A stretch of DNA of 64,000 bases from positions 186,001-250,000 of the forward strand of contig CAWHEI010000003.1 of NCBI GenBank assembly GCA_963828415.1, read 5' to 3'. This DNA comes from Sva-07 sp963828415. GTDB lineage: Bacteria > Actinomycetota > Acidimicrobiia > Acidimicrobiales > Ilumatobacteraceae. The notes under the pieces were generated by a model. It did not search any database, was not told where the DNA came from, and saw only the letters and a list, made by a program, of their open reading frames with translations. A program made the position numbers and the translations under genes. Shown in pieces: positions 29,746 to 38,513 of the stretch; position 1 is the stretch's first letter; every line of letters starts with the position of its first letter.

Positions 29746-29864
29746 TTTCGGCGACGTGACCCGCCACTTTTTCGTTTGCGTTGCGGTTTCGGCGACATCA
29801 CCCGCCACTTTTTCGTTTGCGTTGCGGTTTCGGCGGGACGGGTCACCGGAAATGCAGCGCAAAC
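29746..29864. repeat. 41-bp direct repeats ending in a family B palindrome
   Basis: The unit beginning TTTCGGCGAC and ending GTTTGCGTTGCGG starts at 29746 and 29787, with a third, partial start at 29828, a period of 41 bp. The last copy opens a family B palindrome (29815-29864) with arms GTTTGCGTTGC and GCAGCGCAAAC. It lies directly 3' of the PemK/MazF-like gene (stop 29877) and upstream of hom. Confidence 0.85.
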
Positions 29865-29876
29865 GGCGAGTGCGGG

Positions 29877-30365
29877 TCAGCTGGTGATCAGGTCGTGGTG
29901 TTCGCCGACTCCGGCAACGACGGCGTCGAAGCGCTGACGATCGAGGACCGAGCCTTCTCGCCGAACGTCACGCTCGCGCACCACGATCAGCTGGTCGACC
30001 TTGGCGTAGCTCGGCCGACCGCTGCGATCCCAACCACCGGTGCCGACCGAGACGGCGCCGTGGCCCTTGTTCTTCGAGGTGAGTGGCACACCAGCGAGGT
30101 CCTTTCCCGATCGTCCGATGATCACGACCGGTCGGTCCTTGCCCTTGGTCGGATCGTCCTCGTACGGCACCCATGTCCACACGACCTCGCCCGGGTCGGC
30201 GTCGCCGTCGAGGTCGGGCGAGTACTCGACCCGTGTGCCGGTCGCCACGCGACGAGTGGTGGGTGCCGACTCCTTGCGGGTCTTGCCTGCAAACCGATCG
30301 CGCTCCCTGAACAGCGCGAGACCGGCAGTGATCAGCCCGGCGATGAGGCGACGGTTGTTGGCCAT
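29877..30365 (-). CDS. PemK/MazF-like protein with N-terminal hydrophobic segment
   Basis: 162 residues. The C-terminal two thirds resemble PemK/MazF (growth-inhibitor endoribonuclease fold): GEVVWTWVPYEDDPTKGKDRPVVIIGR is the family's opening strand-loop-strand block, and SYAKVDQLIVVRERDVRR a later one. The N-terminus has a short apolar stretch (RLIAGLITAGLALF) that may associate with the membrane. No antitoxin gene is adjacent, so a toxin role is unproven. ATG 30365 is preferred over the longer frame, which runs into repeat-like sequence. Located between lysA and hom and flanked by palindromes on both sides. Confidence 0.7.
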   Translation of the reverse strand: MANNRRLIAGLITAGLALFRERDRFAGKTRKESAPTTRRVATGTRVEYSPDLDGDADPGEVVWTWVPYEDDPTKGKDRPVVIIGRSGKDLAGVPLTSKNKGHGAVSVGTGGWDRSGRPSYAKVDQLIVVRERDVRREGSVLDRQRFDAVVAGVGEHHDLITS

Positions 30366-30400
30366 GCGCCGAAGCGTATTGCTCGCACTCGACCGCTCCC

Positions 30401-30450
30401 GTTTGCGTTGCACTTCGGGTGGACCGGGTCACCCGAAGTGCAACGCAAAC
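30401..30450. repeat. 50-bp palindrome, family B, 3' of lysA
   Basis: Near-perfect inverted repeat with arms GTTTGCGTTGCACTTCGGGT and ACCCGAAGTGCAACGCAAAC around a short centre. It lies 15 bp after the lysA stop. Best-conserved member of the family with the 31847 copy. Confidence 0.93.
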
Positions 30451-30464
30451 AGTGGGTTCGAGGG

Positions 30465-31742
30465 TCAGCCGACGTCGGTGGCGAGGAGGTCGTCGAAGCT
30501 CTCGCGGCGCACCACGAGGCGGGCCTGCCCGTCGGCGACGAACACCACCGGGGGACGGGTGATCTTGTTGTAGTTCGAACCCATCGAGTGGCCGTAGGCA
30601 CCCGTCACCGGCATCGCCAGGAGGTCGCCGACGGCGAGGTCGGACGGCACCTGCGCCGCAAAGGCGAGCACGTCACCGGATTCGCAGTGCTTGCCCACGA
30701 GGCGAACGGTGAGGTCGCGTTCGGCATCGACCGCCCGGGGCAGGAACGATTCATAGCCCGAGCCGTAGAGCACCGGACGCGGGTTGTCGCTCATCCCACC
30801 GTCGACCGCGACGTAGGTTCGAACGCCCGGGATCTCCTTGATCGTACCCACGGTGTACACGGTCATCGCCGCCGACGCGACGATCGCTCGTCCCGGCTCG
30901 ACGCTGACTCGTGACCGCACGCCGAGCGCGTCGCAGGCGTCGAGCAGGACGCTGCCCCACTGGCCGATCGTCGGCGCTTCCTCGCCCTCGACATACGCAA
31001 CGCCGAGACCGCCGCCGAGGATCAGTTCCGGAAGATCGAGCGGCACGGCGAAGTCGGCCATCACCTCAGCGGCCTTCGCGAACGACGACGCCTCGAACAC
31101 GTTCGAGCCGATGTGGCAGTGCAGCCCGACGAGTTCCATTGCCGACGACCGGCGAGCGTGATCGACCGCGCGCAGCGCATCACCATTGGCGAGGTTGAAG
31201 CCGAACTTCGAGTCGTCCTGTCCCGTGGCAATGAATTCGTGGGTGTGAGCGTGGACCCCAGGTGTGATCCGCAGCACGACACGTGGCGGCGGGCCGACCC
31301 CGGCTGCTGCGAGGACGTCGAGACGATCGAGTTCGTCGAAGGAGTCGACGACGATGTAGCGCACCGCGGCTTCGATGGCCTGGCGGAGTTCGTCGCCCGA
31401 CTTGTTGTTGCCGTGGAGTGTGCACGCGCTGGCCGGGACCCCGGCGGACATCGCCACGTGGAGCTCGCCGCCCGTCGCGACATCGAGCAACAGTCCCTCG
31501 TCGTAGGCGAGCTTGGCCATCGCCCGACACAGGAACGCCTTGGTGGCATAGATGACGCGCTCGGGACCGAACGCAGCGACCGCCTCCCGGCAGCGTGCGC
31601 GCAGGTGGGTTTCGTCGTAGACGAACAGCGGCGTGCCGTAGTCCTCAGCCAGCGCTTCGATCGACACACCACCGACCTCGAGCCAACCGTCGTGGCCGAC
31701 CGTCGCCGTGTCCGGCAGCAACCGCCGAGCAATCGCACTCAC
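30465..31742 (-). CDS. lysA: Diaminopimelate decarboxylase
   Basis: PLP enzyme making lysine from meso-diaminopimelate, 425 residues. PLP lysine in VIYATKAFLC, LDVATGGELHVA, the HCHIGSN motif, ELILGGGLGVAY, and the active-site CESGD near residue 345 are intact. It sits between argS and the PemK-like gene in the standard argS-lysA-hom order. Confidence 0.97.
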   Translation of the reverse strand: MSAIARRLLPDTATVGHDGWLEVGGVSIEALAEDYGTPLFVYDETHLRARCREAVAAFGPERVIYATKAFLCRAMAKLAYDEGLLLDVATGGELHVAMSAGVPASACTLHGNNKSGDELRQAIEAAVRYIVVDSFDELDRLDVLAAAGVGPPPRVVLRITPGVHAHTHEFIATGQDDSKFGFNLANGDALRAVDHARRSSAMELVGLHCHIGSNVFEASSFAKAAEVMADFAVPLDLPELILGGGLGVAYVEGEEAPTIGQWGSVLLDACDALGVRSRVSVEPGRAIVASAAMTVYTVGTIKEIPGVRTYVAVDGGMSDNPRPVLYGSGYESFLPRAVDAERDLTVRLVGKHCESGDVLAFAAQVPSDLAVGDLLAMPVTGAYGHSMGSNYNKITRPPVVFVADGQARLVVRRESFDDLLATDVG

Positions 31743-31774
31743 GCCGGCACTCCCCCAACCAACCCGCCAACCAC

Positions 31775-31824
31775 GTTTGTGTTGCAGCTCTGGTGACCCG
31801 TCTCACCCGAAGTGCAACGCAAAC
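31775..31824. repeat. 50-bp palindrome, family B, diverged copy
   Basis: Begins GTTTGTGTTGCAGCTC and ends AGTGCAACGCAAAC. The arms pair imperfectly in the middle. It lies between lysA (start 31742) and the second copy at 31847, and the pair sits 3' of argS. Confidence 0.85.
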
Positions 31825-31846
31825 GGGTTTGGCCCAGCGCACCCAC

Positions 31847-31896
31847 GTTTGTGTGACGGTTTCGGTGACCCGGTCCACCCGAAGTGCAACGCAAAC
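31847..31896. repeat. 50-bp palindrome, family B, 3' of argS
   Basis: Starts GTTTGTGTGACGGTTTCGG and ends CCGAAGTGCAACGCAAAC, with a CCGG centre. It lies 27 bp after the argS stop. Together with the neighbouring copy it makes a tandem pair 72 bp apart. Confidence 0.88.
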
Positions 31897-31923
31897 GGGG
31901 TGGCGGCGCGGACGGGCGGGCGG

Positions 31924-33654
31924 TCACATCTGCTCCGGGGCGTCGATGCCGAGCAGGCCGAGCGTGTGGGCGAGCACGCGAGCGGTGAGATCCGCGAGTG
32001 CGAGGCGGCTCGAACGCAGCGGCTCGTCGGCCTTGAGCACCGGACAGTGTTCGTAGAACGCCGTGAAATCGGTGGCGAGGTCGTAGACGTAGGTGCACAG
32101 CTTGTGGGGGCTGTAGGTCTCGAGCGTGGTGTCGATCGCGGTCGGATATGCGAGCAGTCGCAATGCCAGTGCGCGCTCCTGTGGCGCGTCGACGGTGATC
32201 GAGAAACTGCGCACCGATGCACGGTCGATGTCGGCGCGCCGGAAGATCGAGCAGATCCGCGCATGCGCGTACTGGAGGTACGGCCCGGTGTTGCCGTCGA
32301 ACGACAGCATCCGGTCCCAGTCGAACACGTAGTCCTTCACTCGATCGGTCGACAGTTCGGCGTACTTCACAGCGCCCATGCCGATCATGTGGATGGTCTC
32401 GGCCCGCTGGTCCGCCGTCAGGTCCGGGTCCTTCTCGTCGATCGCGACCGCGGCGCGCTCGAGTGCCTCATCGAGGAGTTCGACGAACTTCATCGGCTCG
32501 CCCGACCGGCTGCGCAACCGCTTGCGATCCGTCCCGAGAACGATGCCGAACGCGACATGCACCGCCTGACGTGGTGGCGCCAGCCATCCGGCCATTTCGG
32601 CGACAGCGAACACCATCTGGAAGTGCTGCTGCTGGCCCGCGTCGACCACGTACAGGATCAGATCCGCGCCGAGCCGCTCGGCGCGATCGATGACACAGGC
32701 GAGGTCGCTGGTCGCGTAGTTGAACCCTCCGGCTCCCTTCTGGACGATGAGCGGGAGCGGATCGCCGTCGCGGTTCGTGAACCCGGGCGGGAACACCACG
32801 TCAGCCCCGTCGGATTCGGTGAGGAGGTCCAGGGCGCGGAGTCGCTCGATCACTTCGGGCATCAGCGGTTGATAGCTGCTCTCGCCGGCGAGGTCGTCGT
32901 CGGTCAGGTGAACTCCGAGCATCTCGTAGACCGTGTTGAAGTGCTTGGTCGACAACTCGACGAGCAGGGCCCACAGCCGCTGGGTCTCGGCGTCGCCGCC
33001 CTGCAGCAACACGACACGCTGACGCGCCCGGTCCTGGAACTCTTCGGACGCGTCGAAGGCGGTGCGTGCCTCCTTGTAGAAGCCATCGAGATCGCCGAGC
33101 GACAGGTGTTCTGCGGCACGTTCCTCGCCGAGGTCGATCAGGTGCTCGATCAACATCCCAAACGGCGTGCCCCAGTCGCCGATGTGGTTCTCGCGGATCA
33201 CGCGGTGGCCGAGAAAATCGAGCATCCGAACGAGGGCGTCGCCGATCAGCGTGGTGCGCAGGTGCCCGACGTGCATCTCCTTCGCAACGTTCGGCGCCGA
33301 ATAGTCGACGACGACGGTCTTGACCTCGGCCGCCGCGGAGACGCCGAGACGGTCGTCGCCGGCGACCTCGGCGAGATGAACGGCGAGGAACTCGGGCGAG
33401 AACGTCACGTTGACGAAACCAGGTCCGGCGACTTCGAGGACACTCGCCACGCCGTCGAGAACGCCAGAGTCGAGGATCTTCTGGGCGAGCTCGCGTGGGT
33501 TCGCACCGATGCGCTTCGCAAGTGGGAGCGCACCGTTGATCTGGGCGTCGGCTCGATCCGACGGCCGCACTGTGGGGTCCGACGGCTCGCCGCCGTTCAG
33601 GTCGGCGAACACCGGAGCGAGCAGGTTCGTGATCGTGGCAAGGGGGTCCGACAT
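31924..33654 (-). CDS. argS: Arginyl-tRNA synthetase
   Basis: Class I synthetase charging tRNA-Arg, 576 residues. The HIGH motif is HVGH in EMHVGHLRTTLIGD; ArgRS enzymes often lack a canonical KMSKS, and here the region reads RSRSGEPMKFVELLDEA. The N-terminal additional domain and C-terminal anticodon-binding DALR domain (ending VLAHTLGLLGIDAPEQM) are complete. First gene of the conserved minus-strand block. Confidence 0.97.
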   Translation of the reverse strand: MSDPLATITNLLAPVFADLNGGEPSDPTVRPSDRADAQINGALPLAKRIGANPRELAQKILDSGVLDGVASVLEVAGPGFVNVTFSPEFLAVHLAEVAGDDRLGVSAAAEVKTVVVDYSAPNVAKEMHVGHLRTTLIGDALVRMLDFLGHRVIRENHIGDWGTPFGMLIEHLIDLGEERAAEHLSLGDLDGFYKEARTAFDASEEFQDRARQRVVLLQGGDAETQRLWALLVELSTKHFNTVYEMLGVHLTDDDLAGESSYQPLMPEVIERLRALDLLTESDGADVVFPPGFTNRDGDPLPLIVQKGAGGFNYATSDLACVIDRAERLGADLILYVVDAGQQQHFQMVFAVAEMAGWLAPPRQAVHVAFGIVLGTDRKRLRSRSGEPMKFVELLDEALERAAVAIDEKDPDLTADQRAETIHMIGMGAVKYAELSTDRVKDYVFDWDRMLSFDGNTGPYLQYAHARICSIFRRADIDRASVRSFSITVDAPQERALALRLLAYPTAIDTTLETYSPHKLCTYVYDLATDFTAFYEHCPVLKADEPLRSSRLALADLTARVLAHTLGLLGIDAPEQM

Positions 33655-33731
33655 GGTCGCACCAGTCTGCCGGATGGGGAGCTCCGACTCACAAGGCCTT
33701 GTCGAGCAGGGACTTCATGCCCTTGCTCTCG

Positions 33732-33784
33732 CAACAGATCATCTCCAAAATCGATATCGGGGACAACAACAGATTGGAGATCTG
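33732..33784 (+). promoter_or_regulatory. Leader hairpin that may cover the doxX-like ribosome-binding site
   Basis: Inverted repeat ATCTCCAA (33741-33748) / TTGGAGAT (33774-33781), extended by CAG/CTG across a 3-nt bulge. The right arm contains the GGAG Shine-Dalgarno of the gene starting at 33785. The loop holds TCGATATCGG. CAACAGAT occurs twice (33732 and 33767). A further palindrome ACAAGGCCTTGT lies at 33691-33702. The layout suggests translational control or a repressor site. Confidence 0.45.
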
Positions 33785-34378
33785 ATGACTGCAACACTGG
33801 AACGACTCGACGAACGGTTCACGACCGAGGGTCAGGCGACGGGAATGTGGGCATGGACCGTGCTGCGCATCCTGCTCGGTTGGTCCTTCCTGTGGGCCTT
33901 TCTCGACAAGATGTTCGGATTGGGTTTCTCGACCTGCCGTGGATTCGGACCAGAGGGGACACCAGCGTCGAGCATCGACTACCTGTGCGACGCGGCGATG
34001 ATCAATGGCGGCTCGCCGACCTACGGGTTCTTGAACTTCGGCACGCAGGCGAGCCACACCGGCTTCCTGTTCGACTGGATGGCACCCTCCGCACCCGACT
34101 CGATCAACTTCGCAGACGTCGGGTTCATGGTGGCGCTGCTCCTCCTCGGTGTGGCGCTGATGCTCGGCGTCGGCACCCGGATCGCCGCGATCGGCGGTGC
34201 GGTGCTGATGCTGTTCATGTTCCTCGCTGCCGATGTCTGGCCGGAGAACAACCCTGTCAACTCGAGCCATGTCGTGGAGATGGTGGTGCTGCTCGGGATC
34301 GCGACAGTCGGCCCCGGCCGGTTCGCCCTGCAGAACTGGATGGTCAGGACCATGCCGTTCATGAGCTGGGCGAAGTAG
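33785..34378 (+). CDS. DoxX-like membrane protein
   Basis: 197 residues with about four membrane helices: WTVLRILLGWSFLWAFLDKM, VGFMVALLLLGVALMLGVG, AAIGGAVLMLFMFLAADVW and VVEMVVLLGIATVGPG. Topology and the RILLGWSFLWAFLDK start match DoxX/TQO-small-type proteins, seen next to thiosulfate oxidation or redox genes in some organisms. A loop of about 60 residues with two cysteines lies between the first two helices, which is longer than usual. Divergent from argS, convergent with the ThrE-like gene. Function here unknown. Confidence 0.7.
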   Translation: MTATLERLDERFTTEGQATGMWAWTVLRILLGWSFLWAFLDKMFGLGFSTCRGFGPEGTPASSIDYLCDAAMINGGSPTYGFLNFGTQASHTGFLFDWMAPSAPDSINFADVGFMVALLLLGVALMLGVGTRIAAIGGAVLMLFMFLAADVWPENNPVNSSHVVEMVVLLGIATVGPGRFALQNWMVRTMPFMSWAK

Positions 34379-34399
34379 CCGCCCACGGCAGGTTCCCGA

Positions 34400-34458
34400 G
34401 TTCGGGGAGCGGCACGCCGGTCGACCGCGGGTCGGCCGGCGTTCTCGCGTCCCCGAAC
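34400..34458. terminator. Nested hairpin between convergent genes
   Basis: An inner 13-bp stem (34414-34426 with 34430-34442, GC-rich, 3-nt loop) lies inside an outer stem GTTCGGGGA-type (34400-34408 with TCCCCGAAC at 34450-34458). It fills the gap between the doxX-like stop and the ThrE-like stop, as expected of a bidirectional terminator. No T-run. Confidence 0.7.
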
Positions 34459-34461
34459 CGT

Positions 34462-36180
34462 TCACTCGGAGGTGGTCTGCTGCGCCTGGGTCCACGGACG
34501 TTCGGGATCGCTGGCAACGAGGACCAGACCGAGGAGGATGCCGAGCGAGATGCCGACCATCGAGGTCATCGTGGTGATCAGTGCTCCCGCGCCACTTCCC
34601 GCACCGCCGCCGAGAATCCGCGTCACACCATCGAGCCCCAGGGCGCCTGGCACGAGGATCCAGAAACCCGGAAGGAACATCACGAGCGGCGTCGGTCCGG
34701 AGCGTTGACGAGCGGCGAGGAGGGCGACCGGCGTCATCGCCAGCGCCCCGAAGAACGACGACAGGGCGCTCCCGAAGAACAAGCCGCCGACGACCTGGCC
34801 CGCGTAGGCCACGTAGAGCACGAGCAGGATCCAGATGCGGGCCGATGGCCGTGCACCGTTGAACCACACGACGCCCACACCGAACACCGCGACGCCGAGC
34901 CACGGCACGAATACTCCGACCGGCCCGCCGATGCTGCTGCCGAGGTCGCCGGATGGCACACCGACGAGTTCGCTGCCTGCCACCAGACCGAGCGCGAGCA
35001 GAATGAGCTGCATTGCGCCTGCCGCGAGACGTGATGCTCCGGAGACGTTCTGCCCGGTGGCCAGCTCGAGCACGCCGATCGTGAGCAGGGCGCCCGGCAG
35101 GAAGGTGATCAGCGGCGCGATCAGCAGCGGAAACGTCTCGAGATCGCTGACGACCCGGCCGAGCGAGTACACCGAGGTCGACACCGCCGCCGCAGCGATC
35201 AGCGGAACGAACGGTTGATACGACGAACTGAGTCGTCGGGTCGACAAGCGCAGCTCACCGATCACGAGGCCGAGCACGGCGGCGAGCGCCAGCTCCAGGG
35301 CAGGCGCTCGGAGGATCGCGGCGAGACCGACCGTCGAGCAGATGTAGCCGACGACGGCGACTCTGCGGGAATAGGGCGACTGCGAGGATCGGATCTCCTC
35401 CAGTCGCCGTTGTCCTTCGACTGCATCGATGGTGCCTCGCTCGGCTTCCTGCACGAGCGTGAGCACGTCGTCGATCTGATCGAGCCGCAGCGGCGTGCGA
35501 CCCGCAACGCTGACCTCGGTGATGACGTCATCAGCGTTCGGTACCGACACCATCAGCGCCGTTGGCAGCACGATGAGGCCGATGCCGTCGAGGCGGTTGA
35601 CCCGAGCGACCGCTCTGAGCGTCGACTCGACGTGGCTCACGGCGTCACCGGCGTCGATCAGTGCCTGGCCGAGACCGACCAGGAAGTCCAGCGTGGCAGT
35701 GTCTCCCGTCGCTCGCTGCGTCGCGTCCACGGCCGCCTCGGTGGGCAGCTCCGAGTCGGTGTCCTGCGGCGGCGCAAGGATCGTCGGTCGGCGCCGAACG
35801 AGCACGTACGACGCCAATCCGACCGCCGCGAGCACGAGCACCGCAAGCACGATCGATCCGACCGGGATGTCGGAACTCCGCACGCTGGGCTGCACGCCCG
35901 GCCGGGACACCACTGCGTCAGCCGTCGTGTCGTCGGTGACGACGCTTCCCGTGGGCGGCGCGATCTCGGGTGACGACGTGACGGGTTCCGATGTCACCGG
36001 CGACGTCGTGTCGGGTTCGATGGTGACTGGACTGTCGGGTCCGGGTGCAGCCGGAACGGGTTCGGACGCAGGTGTCGTCGCGGTCGGTTCGGAGTCGACC
36101 GGAGCATCGGGCAGTGCAGCAGCAAGGGGCGACGAGAGCGTGAGTGCGCCGGCCAGCGTCAGAACAGCCAGGAGAGACAC
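34462..36180 (-). CDS. ThrE-type threonine/serine exporter
   Basis: 572 residues, GTG start. The central and C-terminal parts match ThrE: a cytoplasmic domain (GLGQALIDAGDAVSHVESTL) followed by about ten membrane helices with FPLLIAPLITFLPGALLTIGVLELA-type segments and FLPGFWILVPGALGL. The first 105 residues differ: a hydrophobic signal-like helix (LLAVLTLAGALTLSSPLAAA), a Pro/Thr/Ser-rich stretch of about 75 residues, then a helix (GSIVLAVLVLAAVGLASYVL), so an extended outer segment is predicted. The export role is inferred from the family. Confidence 0.85.
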   Translation of the reverse strand: MSLLAVLTLAGALTLSSPLAAALPDAPVDSEPTATTPASEPVPAAPGPDSPVTIEPDTTSPVTSEPVTSSPEIAPPTGSVVTDDTTADAVVSRPGVQPSVRSSDIPVGSIVLAVLVLAAVGLASYVLVRRRPTILAPPQDTDSELPTEAAVDATQRATGDTATLDFLVGLGQALIDAGDAVSHVESTLRAVARVNRLDGIGLIVLPTALMVSVPNADDVITEVSVAGRTPLRLDQIDDVLTLVQEAERGTIDAVEGQRRLEEIRSSQSPYSRRVAVVGYICSTVGLAAILRAPALELALAAVLGLVIGELRLSTRRLSSSYQPFVPLIAAAAVSTSVYSLGRVVSDLETFPLLIAPLITFLPGALLTIGVLELATGQNVSGASRLAAGAMQLILLALGLVAGSELVGVPSGDLGSSIGGPVGVFVPWLGVAVFGVGVVWFNGARPSARIWILLVLYVAYAGQVVGGLFFGSALSSFFGALAMTPVALLAARQRSGPTPLVMFLPGFWILVPGALGLDGVTRILGGGAGSGAGALITTMTSMVGISLGILLGLVLVASDPERPWTQAQQTTSE

Positions 36181-36235
36181 GATGACGACCGTACCGATCG
36201 GGCGTCGCGCATCACGTTCATTCCGGCGTCGGGTT

Positions 36236-38509
36236 CTATTGCATGGCGATCTGAGCGTTCACCTCGGCGGTCGGATTGCGATAGGCGCGTCCCGCAGCGT
36301 CGATCGCGACCGTGCCGAGTCGGCCCGGCGTGAACGCGAACGGTGCCTCGTAGGCGGTGGTGACAGCGCGTCCGCGCTGATGGCCGACGCTGAATCCAGC
36401 GACACCGAAGGTGATCGGCACCGTCTCGTCGAGGTGACCTGTCGCCACCAACTCGTCGTCGTAGCGCAAGCTGATGGTTCCGCGGTGCATGCCGTCGGGC
36501 TCGAACGAGCACGAGATCGTGACGTTGCTCGCGGGCAGGCTCCGAGTGGCAGACACGGTGGTCAGCCTGGTGCCGACGAAATTGTGCACGTAGTGCAGGG
36601 TCTGATCCTTGACGTACAGGGCGTAGCCGCACGCAGAGCTGCCATGCGCAACGATCACACCTGATGCGGAGCCAGCCGTGTTGTCGATCGGTGCCGAGAT
36701 CGTCCAGGCCCGGTTGCGCAGGTTGGGGGCCACGGTCTCCGGCAACGTGCCGATGCCGGGTCGAAACTCGTAGCGGTCGCGGCGGTACCGCTGGTCGGAG
36801 TGACGTCCGGGCTGGTTGGTGATCGGCAGCACCTGGTTGGTTTCTGCTTCTCGCCACCACAGCGCTTGGAGTTCGGCGAGCTTTTCGGGAAGCTCCGCGG
36901 CGAGGTCGTTGCTCTCGGAGAAGTCCTCGGCGAGGTGGTACAGCTCCCACTCGTCCTCGTCGAACGGTCGGTGCGGGTCGGTGCCGTCGTAGGCGGACAT
37001 GGCGAGCGGGTGGTACGCGACCGCTTTCCAACCTTCGTGATACAGCGCCCTCGAGCCGAACATCTCGTAGTACTGCGTGGTGTGGTGCGTGGGTGCTGCG
37101 GCGTCGTCGAGGGTGTGGGCGAAGCTGACGCCGTCGAAGGGCTGCTGTGCCACCCCGGCGATCGCTTCGGGCGGGTCGATGCCGATGACGTCGAGCAGCG
37201 TCGGGGTCAGGTCGACGGCGTGCACGTATTGACCTCGGGTTTCCGCGGCCAGCCGCAGACGGGCGGGCCAGGCGATGAGCAGCGGGTCGGCGACGCCGCC
37301 CTCGTGGGTCTCGCGCTTCCACCGTTTGAACGGCGTGTTGCCGGCCCAGGCCCAGCCCCACGGATAGTGGTTGTGCGCGTCGGGACCACCGAGTTCGTCG
37401 ATGCGCCGAAGGTTCTCGTCGAGATCCTCCGGGACGCCGTTGAAGAAGTAGAGCTCGTTGAACGATCCCTGTGGACCGCCCTCGGCGCTCGCACCGTTGT
37501 CGCTCATCACGACGACGATGGTGTTGTCGAGTTCGCCGAGCGAGTCGAGGTGGTCGAGCACCCGTCCGACCTGGGCGTCGGTGTGTTCGAGGAAGCCGGC
37601 GTACACCTCCATCATCCGGGCGTACAGCCGTTGCTCCTCGGGTGGCAGCGAGTCCCATGCTGCGACCCACGGCGGACGCTCGGTGTTGGCCGTGCCGGCG
37701 GGGAGGAGCCCCGAGGCGGTCTGGCGCTCGAACACCTCGTCTCGCCATGAGTCCCACCCCTGGTCGAACTTGCCGCTGTAGCGCTCGATGTACTCCGCCG
37801 GTGCCTGATGGGGAGCGTGGCAGGCGCCGGGGGCGAACCACATGAAGAAGGGCTTGTCGGGCGACGCAGCGCGCAGGTCGTCGACGTAGGCGATGGCGGT
37901 GTCGGCGAGGTCTTCGGTGAGGTGGTAACCCTCTTGCGGCGTCCGCGGCGGATCGATCTGGTGATTGTCGGCGATCAGGTCGGGGAAGTACTGGTCGGTC
38001 TCCCCGGCGAGAAACCCGTAGAAGCGCTGGAACCCTCGGCCGAGCGGCCACCGCTCGCGCGGGCCGCCCATCACCGTGTCGCCGGCTGGGGCAAGGTGCC
38101 ACTTGCCCAGGCAGAACGTCGCATATCCGTTGCGCACGAGGATCTCGGAGATCATGCCGTTCGACATCGGCATCGTGGCGTCGTAGCCCGGGTAGCCCGA
38201 GGCGAACTCGACGATCCGTCCGACGCCGCTGGCGTGGTGGTTGCGACCGGTCAGCAGGGCAGCTCGCGTGGGTGAGCAGAGTGCGGTGGTGTGGAAGTTG
38301 CTGTAGCGCAGGCCGCCGGCGGCGATGCGGTCGAACGTGGGCGTTGCGATGTCCGAGCCGTAGCAGCCGAATTGGGCGTAGCCGACGTCGTCGAGCAGCA
38401 CGACCACGACATTGGGGGCATCCGGGGGTGCGCTGGGCAACGGAGGCCACCACGGTGTCGACTCGTCGAGTGTCCGCCCCGCGACTCCTTCGAAATCTCC
38501 TGGCTCCAT
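36236..38509 (-). CDS. Arylsulfatase-type sulfatase
   Basis: Hydrolyses a sulfate ester, 757 residues from ATG 38509. The sulfatase core has metal-binding DD at about residues 40-41 (VVVLLDDVGYAQFG), the formylglycine-precursor cysteine C78 in LCSPTRAALLTGR, the GKWH motif and VVVMSDNGAS. A C-terminal domain of about 180 residues, beta-rich, follows. No signal peptide is seen, so it is likely cytoplasmic. A formylglycine-generating enzyme is needed but is not in the window. The gene is 4 bp downstream of the acyl-CoA synthetase gene and shares its operon. Confidence 0.92.
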   Translation of the reverse strand: MEPGDFEGVAGRTLDESTPWWPPLPSAPPDAPNVVVVLLDDVGYAQFGCYGSDIATPTFDRIAAGGLRYSNFHTTALCSPTRAALLTGRNHHASGVGRIVEFASGYPGYDATMPMSNGMISEILVRNGYATFCLGKWHLAPAGDTVMGGPRERWPLGRGFQRFYGFLAGETDQYFPDLIADNHQIDPPRTPQEGYHLTEDLADTAIAYVDDLRAASPDKPFFMWFAPGACHAPHQAPAEYIERYSGKFDQGWDSWRDEVFERQTASGLLPAGTANTERPPWVAAWDSLPPEEQRLYARMMEVYAGFLEHTDAQVGRVLDHLDSLGELDNTIVVVMSDNGASAEGGPQGSFNELYFFNGVPEDLDENLRRIDELGGPDAHNHYPWGWAWAGNTPFKRWKRETHEGGVADPLLIAWPARLRLAAETRGQYVHAVDLTPTLLDVIGIDPPEAIAGVAQQPFDGVSFAHTLDDAAAPTHHTTQYYEMFGSRALYHEGWKAVAYHPLAMSAYDGTDPHRPFDEDEWELYHLAEDFSESNDLAAELPEKLAELQALWWREAETNQVLPITNQPGRHSDQRYRRDRYEFRPGIGTLPETVAPNLRNRAWTISAPIDNTAGSASGVIVAHGSSACGYALYVKDQTLHYVHNFVGTRLTTVSATRSLPASNVTISCSFEPDGMHRGTISLRYDDELVATGHLDETVPITFGVAGFSVGHQRGRAVTTAYEAPFAFTPGRLGTVAIDAAGRAYRNPTAEVNAQIAMQ

Positions 38510-38513
38510 CGTC

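Noticed and set aside
27026..29887. A 953-residue open frame on the plus strand
   Set aside because: Antisense shadow of thrC and hom, rich in Asp/Val/Gly/Arg with no recognisable fold.
31708..35034. A 1108-residue open frame on the plus strand
   Set aside because: Runs antisense to argS and then out of frame through the doxX-like gene; begins in palindromic repeats.
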